A DNA stretch of 64,000 bases from Ciceribacter sichuanensis (GTDB taxonomy: Bacteria > Pseudomonadota > Alphaproteobacteria > Rhizobiales > Rhizobiaceae), in NCBI RefSeq assembly GCF_024055605.1, contig NZ_JAMXLX010000008.1, positions 7,501 through 71,500 on the forward strand. The letters are read 5' to 3'. Numbering within the stretch: position 1 is the first letter of the stretch; the number at the start of each line of letters is the position of its first letter. The notes below the pieces were generated by a model, which worked only from the letters and a program-made list of their open reading frames with translations, had not been told where the DNA came from and ran no database searches. Positions 54,601 to 62,500 of this stretch are shown here, one piece after another. The position numbers were made by a program, and so were the translations under genes.

Positions 54601-54625
54601 GGAACCTTGAGGATGTTCGAACGTT
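54601..54625 (+). promoter_or_regulatory. EcfG (RpoE2)-type general stress promoter
   Basis: GGAAC (54601-54605), 16 bases, then CGTT (54622-54625) matches the consensus of the alphaproteobacterial general stress sigma factor. It points at the gene starting at 54750. Confidence 0.72.
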
Positions 54626-54749
54626 GTATCTCCCGGACAGGTACTTCCGGGAGAAGGCTGCCGATCAGCCCACCGGAACATACTCACAACAATGAGAGCC
54701 GCTTCGGCGTTTCCATTTTCGCCGAAGCGCTCCAGAAGGGAGAAAGGCG

Positions 54750-55139
54750 ATGCAGGTCATCAGTACACAGGTTCACGAAGATGCGGGCCGCAAACCGGGT
54801 TTCACGGTCGAGTTCGTCTGCGATGGAGGCGAGATCGTTTCGGTTCACATGAAGCAGACCGAAATGAACGGCATCAATCACCATAACGCGCTGGAAAAGG
54901 CCCGCGCATTCCTGCTTGAGGTCGGTTCGTTTGCCGGTGCCGACGATCGGTCCGCCATGCGCGACCGTCTCGGAACGGATGAGACCGGCCTGTCGGATGC
55001 CGTGCTGAGCGCGCGCCGCTCGCAGGATGCCGAAGAACTGGAAACCCAGCTCGAAGAAGGTCTGGAAGATTCCTTCCCCGCCAGCGACCCGGTTTCCGCG
55101 ACCTATTCCTCCACCCCCGGACGGGCCGGACGGCACTGA
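54750..55139 (+). CDS. Small acidic stress-associated protein of unknown function
   Basis: A 129-residue acidic protein. The N-terminal half (GFTVEFVCDGGEIVSVHMKQTEMNGINHHNALEKARAFLLEVG) looks like a small alpha/beta domain. The end (LETQLEEGLEDSFPASDPVSATYSSTPG) carries the LEDSFPASDPVS motif that recurs in rhizobial stress-induced proteins. AGAAGGGAG precedes the ATG. An EcfG-type promoter lies about 125 bases upstream and a strong terminator follows, so it is a single-gene unit of the general stress regulon. Biochemical function is unknown. Confidence 0.78.
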   Translation: MQVISTQVHEDAGRKPGFTVEFVCDGGEIVSVHMKQTEMNGINHHNALEKARAFLLEVGSFAGADDRSAMRDRLGTDETGLSDAVLSARRSQDAEELETQLEEGLEDSFPASDPVSATYSSTPGRAGRH

Positions 55140-55174
55140 GGCAGGTCGCGCGCTTCGGGTGAAGAAGGAAAAAC

Positions 55175-55202
55175 AAAAGGCCCATCGAATGATGGGCCTT
55201 TT
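55175..55202. terminator. Bidirectional terminator between the stress gene and gcdH
   Basis: Perfect 12-base stem AAAAGGCCCATC/GATGGGCCTTTT with loop GAAT. Confidence 0.93.
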
Positions 55203-55240
55203 GCGTGAGCTGCGATCCGGTTTGGCGATCGGGAGAAGAC

Positions 55241-56428
55241 TCAGAAGAACGCCTGAATGCCGGTCTGGGCACGGCCGAGGATCAGCGCATGCACGTCATG
55301 GGTTCCCTCGTAGGTATTCACTGTCTCGAGGTTCTGGGCGTGGCGCATGACATGGTATTCGATCTGGATACCGTTGCCGCCGTGCATGTCGCGGGCCATG
55401 CGGGCGATATCGAGCGCCTTACCGCAATTGTTGCGCTTGACCAGCGAGATCATTTCCGGCGCGAACTGGTGCTCGTCCATCAGCCGGCCGACGCGCAGCG
55501 AGGCAAAAAGGCCAAGCGTGATTTCCGTCTGCATGTCGGCAAGCTTTTTCTGGTAAAGCTGCGTTCCGGCCAGTGGCTTGCCGAACTGCTTGCGCTCGAG
55601 GCCGTATTGACGGGCACGGAACCAGCAATCTTCTGCCGCACCGAGCACACCCCATGAAATGCCGTAGCGGGCGCGGTTGAGGCAGCCGAACGGCCCCTTG
55701 AGACCGGATACGCCCGGCAGCAATGCGTCTTCGCCAACTTCTACGCCATCAAGCACGATCTCGCCGGTCACCGAGGCACGCAGGGAAAGCTTGCCGCCGA
55801 TCTTCGGCGCCGACAGGCCCTTCATGCCCTTTTCCAGCACGAAGCCGCGAATCTCGCCGCCATGCGCTTCCGACTTCGCCCAGACGACGAAAACGTCGGC
55901 GATCGGCGCATTGGAAATCCACATCTTGGAACCGCGCAGGCGATAACCGCCCTCGATCTTCTCGGCGCGTGTCTTCATGCCGCCCGGATCGGAGCCGGCA
56001 TCCGGCTCGGTCAAGCCGAAGCAACCGATCAACTCGCCAGAAACGAGACCGGGCAAGTACTTGTCCTTCTGCTCCTCGGAGCCATAGGCATAGATAGGAT
56101 GGATGACCAGCGACGACTGCACGCTCATCATCGAGCGATAACCGGAATCGACGCGCTCCACTTCACGGGCGACGAGGCCGTAGGACACGTAGTTCGCACC
56201 GGCTGCGCCGTATTTTTCCGGCAGCGTCAGGCCGAGCAAACCGGCCTGCCCCATGAGGCGGAAGATTTCCGGCTCGACCGTTTCCCCGAGATACGCCTCG
56301 TTCACGCGCGGCAAAAGCTCGCTTTCGGCAAAGGACGCTGCCGCCGACTGGATCATCCGCTCGTCTTCGGAAAGAGCCTCCGCCATCAGGAAAGGATCGC
56401 TCCAGGAAAAGGGCCGCATATCGCTCAT
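55241..56428 (-). CDS. gcdH: Glutaryl-CoA dehydrogenase
   Basis: A 395-residue acyl-CoA dehydrogenase that oxidises and decarboxylates glutaryl-CoA to crotonyl-CoA in lysine and tryptophan breakdown. [21 protein letters not shown] and [19 protein letters not shown] form the FAD/substrate site; the catalytic base is Glu374 in [24 protein letters not shown], the diagnostic end of this subfamily. The start is ATG at 56428, or GTG at 56431; AGAGGA precedes both. It is divergent from a LysR gene, the usual pairing for gcdH and its activator. Confidence 0.93.
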   Translation of the reverse strand: MSDMRPFSWSDPFLMAEALSEDERMIQSAAASFAESELLPRVNEAYLGETVEPEIFRLMGQAGLLGLTLPEKYGAAGANYVSYGLVAREVERVDSGYRSMMSVQSSLVIHPIYAYGSEEQKDKYLPGLVSGELIGCFGLTEPDAGSDPGGMKTRAEKIEGGYRLRGSKMWISNAPIADVFVVWAKSEAHGGEIRGFVLEKGMKGLSAPKIGGKLSLRASVTGEIVLDGVEVGEDALLPGVSGLKGPFGCLNRARYGISWGVLGAAEDCWFRARQYGLERKQFGKPLAGTQLYQKKLADMQTEITLGLFASLRVGRLMDEHQFAPEMISLVKRNNCGKALDIARMARDMHGGNGIQIEYHVMRHAQNLETVNTYEGTHDVHALILGRAQTGIQAFF

Positions 56429-56525
56429 CACTCATATCCTCTTCAGATTTTAGGCCAGATTGACGAAATCGCCCCCTTGCGCAAGCCATGTTTACTCATG
56501 CTGCCATCAGGTCTATTCATATCGG

Positions 56526-57458
56526 ATGCTGACCCATCAACGCCGTTTCCTGCCTTCCACCAGCGCGCTCGCGGCCTTCGATTCCGTGGCCAAGCTTGGA
56601 AGCTTTTCCGCCGCAGCCAACGAACTGGCGCTGACGCAAGGGGCCATCAGCCGGCAGATATCCCTTCTGGAAGATCAGCTCGGCGTCAAGCTCTTCGAGC
56701 GCAACAATCGCGGCGTCGAATTGACACCCATCGGCCGCGATTACGCCAAGGGCATCGGCGACGCGCTGGCGACGATCCGTACGCTTTCGCTGGAGGCGAT
56801 GGCCAAGGCGGGCGACACCCATTTGCGTCTTGCGATGCTGCCGACGTTCGGCACCCGTTGGCTGATGCCGCGCATACCGGACTTCCTCGCCCGCAATCCC
56901 TCTATCATCATCGATTTCGCCACCCGCATCGGGCAGTTCGATTTCGAAAGCTCCGGGCTGGACGCCGCCATTCATATCGGTGATCCGAACTGGCCCGGCA
57001 CCGATTGCCAGTTCCTGATGCAGGAGATGGTGGCGCCTGTCTGCAGCCCGGCCTTCCTGCGCGATCACCCGGTCGCGAGTGCGCAAGACCTGCTCTCCAT
57101 GCCGCTCTTCGATCTCGCGTCGCGCCCCCGCGCATGGGAGCACTGGTTCGCAAGTCTGGACATACCAAACGGCCGCGGTGGCGGCATGCGCTTCGAACAG
57201 ATTTCCAACGTGGTGCAGGCCTGCCTCGCGGGTCTCGGCATCGCCCTTGTCCCGACCTTCCTGATCGAACCCGAGCTTTCCAGCGGACAACTTGTTCGCG
57301 CCTGGAACCATGAGGTCAGGAGCGCCAGCGCCTATTACCTTGTCAGGCCCCTTTCGAAGATGGCTTACCCACCCGCCACCGCCTTTTCGCAATGGCTTCT
57401 GGAACAGGTTCGTGAGTTCAATGCCCGGCAGGCTGGTCGGAGCGAACTGACATCCTGA
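56526..57458 (+). CDS. LysR-family regulator divergent from gcdH
   Basis: A 310-residue LysR protein of the GcvA type: HTH at residues 10-65 (STSALAAFDSVAKLGSFSAAANELALTQ, then AISRQISLLEDQLG) and an effector domain (LRLAMLPTFGTRWLMPRIPDF, GLGIALVPTFLI). The ATG at 56526 is 97 bases from the gcdH start in the opposite direction, with the shared promoter between. In pseudomonads the same arrangement contains GcdR, a glutarate-responsive activator; I infer that role. It is strikingly similar to the LysR at 39558, suggesting a duplicated pair for two steps of lysine catabolism. Confidence 0.88.
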   Translation: MLTHQRRFLPSTSALAAFDSVAKLGSFSAAANELALTQGAISRQISLLEDQLGVKLFERNNRGVELTPIGRDYAKGIGDALATIRTLSLEAMAKAGDTHLRLAMLPTFGTRWLMPRIPDFLARNPSIIIDFATRIGQFDFESSGLDAAIHIGDPNWPGTDCQFLMQEMVAPVCSPAFLRDHPVASAQDLLSMPLFDLASRPRAWEHWFASLDIPNGRGGGMRFEQISNVVQACLAGLGIALVPTFLIEPELSSGQLVRAWNHEVRSASAYYLVRPLSKMAYPPATAFSQWLLEQVREFNARQAGRSELTS

Positions 57459-57500
57459 ATGAGCGGCCAGCAGACATCTTGTAACGGCAAGCTTGACCAA

Positions 57501-57515
57501 AGTCATCTGATGACT
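57501..57515. promoter_or_regulatory. Operator-like palindromes before the GntR gene
   Basis: AGTCATC-T-GATGACT (57501-57515) is a perfect inverted repeat, and TGATGA-CTTAA-TCATCA (57508-57524) overlaps it. They end 5 bases before the GntR start and fit an autoregulatory FadR-type operator. Confidence 0.55.
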
Positions 57516-57528
57516 TAATCATCATGCC

Positions 57529-58203
57529 ATGAAGACGCTTCACAAAACCAGTCTCGCCGATACCGCTGCCGAAGCGCTGCGCGCGGAAATCCGTAGCGGT
57601 CGCTGGGCGGTCGGTTCCCGCGTTCCCAACGAAGCTTCCCTTTCGGAAACGCTCGGCGTCAGCCGTGGCACCATTCGCGAGGCCGTTCGGGTTCTGGCTT
57701 CGCAGGGACTTCTCGACGTGCGCCACGGTTCGGGAACCTATGTGCGCTCCCTTGTGGAAACCGATGGCGCGCTGGATCTCGCTCGTCGGGCCAGCCTGCG
57801 CGATCGTTTCGAGGCACGCTGCGCCCTCGACGTCGAGGCAGCCCGTCTCGCCACACTTCGCGCCAACGCCGCAACCATCGCCCGCCTGCGCGCCCTGCTC
57901 GCCCAGCGCGGCAACTCCGACAAGGGCGACCGCGCTGCGTTCATCGCGCGCGACTTCGCCTTCCACCGGGCCGTCGTTGCTGCTTCCAACAATCGGGCCA
58001 TGGTCGAGCTCTACGACTTCTTCTCCGCCACCATCGCGGAAACCATCGAGGCCACGACTATGGGCGACCTGCCCGAACCCGACATGGCCGCCCATATGGC
58101 AATCGTCGATGCGATCGAAACCGGCGAGCCCGACAAGGCGGACGCCGCCGTGCGTCGTTTCATGGCCCCGGTCTTTGCCTATCTCGACCGCCGGAACGAC
58201 TGA
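57529..58203 (+). CDS. GntR-family (FadR/FCD) regulator
   Basis: A 224-residue regulator with a winged HTH (residues 10-75: ALRAEIRSGRWAVGSRVPNEASLSE, TLGVSRGTIREAVRVLASQGLLDVRHGSGTYV) and an FCD effector domain whose metal-binding residues are recognisable (DFAFHRAVVAASNN; MAAHMAIVDAIETG). The stop codon overlaps the start of the MFS gene (TGATG), so regulator and transporter are translated together and the protein presumably controls its own operon through the palindromes upstream. Confidence 0.9.
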   Translation: MKTLHKTSLADTAAEALRAEIRSGRWAVGSRVPNEASLSETLGVSRGTIREAVRVLASQGLLDVRHGSGTYVRSLVETDGALDLARRASLRDRFEARCALDVEAARLATLRANAATIARLRALLAQRGNSDKGDRAAFIARDFAFHRAVVAASNNRAMVELYDFFSATIAETIEATTMGDLPEPDMAAHMAIVDAIETGEPDKADAAVRRFMAPVFAYLDRRND

Positions 58204-59483
58204 TGACCGACAACGCCGATAGCCATACGCTCGACCTCGCGGACGAGCTTCTGATCGACGCCGAAGATGCGCCTTCAACCGCCATCACCGAGACCACAGG
58301 TCCGGCCACTCGCTGGCTGCTGGCCGTCAGCCTCGTACTGATCGCCTTCAACCTTCGCCCGGTTTTCTCCAGTGCATCGGCCCTGCTGCCTGAAATCCGT
58401 TCCGAACTCGGGCTTTCCGCCCTCGGCACCAGCCTGCTCACCACCATTCCCGTCATCTGCCTCGGTCTCTTCTCTCCGCTGGCGCCTCGCCTTGCCCAGA
58501 GGATCGGTGCGGAAAGAACCCTGCTCCTCGCCGTCTTCCTGCTGGCAACCGGAACCGCGTTGCGGGGCCTTTCCTCGCTTCCGCTGCTCTTCTTCGGCAC
58601 CGCCCTTGCTGGCGCCTGCATTGCCATCGGCAATGTGCTCCTGCCGGGCCTGGTCAAACGGGATTTTCCCGATCGCACGGCGCTGATGACCGGTTTCTAC
58701 ACCATGGCGCTCTGTGCCGGAGCTGCAGGCGCTGCGGGCTTAAGCCTGCCAGTGGGAAAAGCCTTCGGCGGTTCGCTCGGCGCGGCGCTTGCCTTCTGGG
58801 CACTGCCCGCCTTTGTGGTGGCATTAATCTGGCTGCCGCAGGCATTGCGAAGCGCCAAACCCGCCAAGGGCAGCGGCATTCGCATCGAAGGCCTATGGCG
58901 CGACAGGCTGGCCTGGCAGGTCACGCTATTCATGGGGCTGCAATCGGCGCTCGCCTATTGCGTCTTCGGCTGGCTGGTCCCCATTTTGCGCGAACGCGGC
59001 ATCGACGGGGTGACCGCCGGCGCCATCGTCTCGGTCTCCGTGATGGTACAGTCGGCGTCCTGCATCATATCGCCGCAGATCGCGGTGCGCGGACGCGACC
59101 AGCGGCTTATCAATGTTACGCTGGTCGTATTCGCAGTCGTCGCCTTGCTCGGTCTCCTCTTCGCACCACTCTCCACGATATGGATATGGGCCGTGCTTCA
59201 GGGCATTGGTCAGGGCGGCCTGATTGCCGTTGCCATGACCGCCATCGTGCTACGCTCGCCGGATTCCCATGTCGCCGCCCATCTCTCGGGGATGGCGCAG
59301 TTCATCGGATATCTTCTGGCGGCAATCGGCCCCCTTTTGGTCGGGCTGATAAGAAGCTGGACGGGAAGTTTTTCGGCATCGGCACTACTTTTCGTCGCAC
59401 TCGGCCTTGGCGCCGCGATCAATGGCTGGGGCGCCGGACGTCTCGCCCATGTGAACGTCCGTTCGGTGCCCACCGAAAAATAA
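58203..59483 (+). CDS. MFS transporter, CynX/NimT family
   Basis: A 426-residue inner-membrane transporter with 12 hydrophobic helices after a hydrophilic N-terminal tail of about 35 residues. LIAFNLRPVFSSASALLPEIRSELGLS is the typical start of the cyanate-transporter (CynX) family, which also covers nitroimidazole and other small-anion exporters. It is coupled by a one-base overlap to the GntR gene. No cyanase or nitrile gene is nearby, so the substrate is open; the regulator suggests an inducible uptake or efflux of a small organic acid. Confidence 0.88.
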   Translation: MTDNADSHTLDLADELLIDAEDAPSTAITETTGPATRWLLAVSLVLIAFNLRPVFSSASALLPEIRSELGLSALGTSLLTTIPVICLGLFSPLAPRLAQRIGAERTLLLAVFLLATGTALRGLSSLPLLFFGTALAGACIAIGNVLLPGLVKRDFPDRTALMTGFYTMALCAGAAGAAGLSLPVGKAFGGSLGAALAFWALPAFVVALIWLPQALRSAKPAKGSGIRIEGLWRDRLAWQVTLFMGLQSALAYCVFGWLVPILRERGIDGVTAGAIVSVSVMVQSASCIISPQIAVRGRDQRLINVTLVVFAVVALLGLLFAPLSTIWIWAVLQGIGQGGLIAVAMTAIVLRSPDSHVAAHLSGMAQFIGYLLAAIGPLLVGLIRSWTGSFSASALLFVALGLGAAINGWGAGRLAHVNVRSVPTEK

Positions 59484-59590
59484 AACGAGACTGTGTCATC
59501 ACGCACAGCCTCATCTTCGGTCCAATTGACAAGCTGTTGTTATGGAAGAAGAGTACCTCCTAATAAAACGGTCAGCGTGGGAGGGACAGG

Positions 59591-62500
59591 ATGTCTGGGC
59601 GCAAGGCTTTTGGTTTTCTCGCAAAATTCCTGGCAATCTCGCTGCTGGCAACGCCTGTTGTCGCGGCCGACACCCGCAGCATCGTCACGACTCCGGACGG
59701 CGATTACTTCGGCTTTGATCTCAGAACCGAGAAGAACCTCTCGCTCGACGAGTGCGAGGCAAGCTGCATCGCCGATGGCTCCTGCCGCGCCTTCACCTAC
59801 AATCCAAAGGTGAAGTGGTGTTTCCTGAAATCCGACTTCAACCAGCTCAACACCTTTGCCGGCGCGATTGCCGGTCGCGTAGTGGAAGCGGGCGTTGCGG
59901 AGGATCTCGGGGTAGCCAAGCGTCCCGATTTCGTCTCCGACCAGTTGATGGAGGATGCCCGCACGCAGCGCGCAGACCTCGCGCTCGGAGAAGACCAGCA
60001 GCAACTCGGCCAGGGCGCCCTCCTCGTCATCGCCCGTCAGTCGCTCGCAAACAACAACATCGACGCGGCACTCTATGCCTTCAAGGGTGCGCTCGCGATC
60101 ACGCCTGACGACACCGCCATCTGGCTGGAAATGGCCCGTGCTGCCAATACAATTACCGGCAACAGCAGCGTCACCGGACAGGGCGTGCTCGCCGCACTCA
60201 ATGGCTACCTCTTGAGCCGCGACACCCAAACCCGCGCCGATGCACTCGCCACCCTTGCCAAGGGGCTGGAGAACTCCGAGGACTACCGCAACGCGCTGAA
60301 CGCCTACAAGGAAAGCCTCAAGCTCGTCACCGCCAAGACAGTGCAGGCCGCCTATAACGACCTGCGTTCCCGCAAGGGCTTTCGCGTCGTATCCAATAGC
60401 GTCGATGCCGACAGCCTGACGCCGCGCGCCTGCGTCGAGTTCTCCGATCCACTGGTCAAGCGCGGGGTGGATTACACGCCCTTCGTGACACTCGACGGCG
60501 CAGCACCCAAGGCACTTGAAGCCAAGGACAACCAGATCTGCGTCGAAGGCCTGACCCATGGCGCCCGCTACAAGCTGGCGCTGCGCGCCGGCCTGCCCTC
60601 CTCCGTCAAGGAAAGCCTCGAAGCGCAGGTCGATCTCGACATCTATGTCCGCGACCGTTCCGCATCGGTCCGCTTCACCGGCGACAGTTTCGTCCTGCCG
60701 TCCACGGCGCGGCGCGGCATCCCGCTGGTTTCGGTCAACACCGACAGCGCCAACCTCAAGCTCTACCGCATCGGCGACCGCAACGTCGCTCCCCTGCTTT
60801 CCGCCTCTCAGTTCCTCACCCAGCTCGACGGCTACAGCGCCGACCGCATCGAGAGCGAAACCGGCGAACTCGTGTGGCAAGGCTCGATCGATATCGCCAC
60901 CGAACTCAACAAGGACGTCGTCACCAGCTTCCCGGTGGATGAGGTCCTGCCCCAGCGCAAGCCCGGCATCTACGTGATGACGGCATCCGTCGCCAATGCC
61001 AGCTCCGAGAACTGGGACAGCCGTCCGACCCAGTGGTTCGTCGTCTCCGATATCGGGCTTTCCACCTTTGCCGGCACCGATGGTCTGCACGTCTTTGCCC
61101 GCTCGCTTGCGACGGCAAAGCCGCTGGCTGGCGTCGATCTCCAGCTTATCGCCAAGAACAACGAGGTGCTGGCAACGGCGAAGACGGATGACTATGGCCA
61201 TGCCCGCTTCGATGCCGGCCTGATCCGCGCCGGCGCGGCTCTTGCTCCGGCCGTCATCACCGCCCGTTCGCAGGACGACGACAACGTTTTCCTCGACATG
61301 ACCCGCGCCGGCTTCGACCTTTCGGACCGTGGTGTCACCGGCCGGCCTGCTCCCGGCGCGATCGATCTTCTCGCATGGACCGAACGCGGCATCTACCGCC
61401 CCGGCGAGACCGTGCATGCCGCAGCTCTCGCCCGCGACATCGAGGCCGACTCCATCGACCGGCTGCCGCTGACCTTCATCTTCTCCCGGCCGGACGGCGT
61501 TGAATTCCGCCGCATGGTGGTCACCAGCGAAACGCTCGGCGGCTATGCTGTCGAGCTGCCCCTGCTCGCTAATTCCATGCGCGGCACCTGGAGCCTCGCG
61601 ATCCACACCGATCCGAAGAAGGAGGCCATCGCTCGCCAGACCTTCCTGGTCGACGATTTCGTGCCGGATAGGCTGGAGTTCGACATCACCAGCGAAGCGA
61701 AGGACATCGAAGCCGGCGCCTCTGTCCCGGTCAGCGTCGACGGACGCTATCTCTATGGCGCACCCGCTGCCGGCCTGTCGCTGGAAGGTGAGGTCAACAT
61801 CCGCCCGACCCGGAGCCATCCGGACTATGAGCGCTATGTCTTTGGCCTTGCCGACGAGGAGGCCGGCGAAGAAACCCAGGTGCCGCTTGAAGCGCTGGAA
61901 CCGCTGGATGAGGACGGCAAGACGACCTTCGACGTCGAACTTGGCGAACTGCCGTCGACAACGCAGCTTCTCAACGCCGAAGTCGTGCTGCGCCTTGTCG
62001 AAGGTGGTGGCCGCGCCGTGGAGCGCAAGCTCACGCTTCCGGTTCGCCCCGAAGGCCCGATGATCGGCATCAAGCCCGAATTCACCGGCGACCTTGCCGA
62101 AAATTCGATCGCGAAGTTCAACGTCATCGCGCTCGGTCCCGACGGCAAGCGTCAGGCGCTTTCCGGCGCAAAGTGGAAACTCGTCAGCCTCGAGCGGAAT
62201 TACCAGTGGTATCGCGAGGGTACATCCTGGCGCTACGAGCCGATCATCAGCACCAAGCAGGTGGCGGATGGCACCGTCGATATTTCCGCCGATGGAGCCG
62301 AGGTATCCGCCCCGGTACAATGGGGCCGCTACCGCCTCGAAATCGAAACGGCGATCCTCAACGGTCCCGCGACCAGCGTGGAATTCGACGCCGGCTGGTT
62401 TGTCGAGGCGAGCACCACGGAAACACCCGATGCGCTTGAAATCGGGCTCGACAAGGAAAGCTACGCCATCGGCGATACGGCGACGCTGAAGGTCTCGCCG

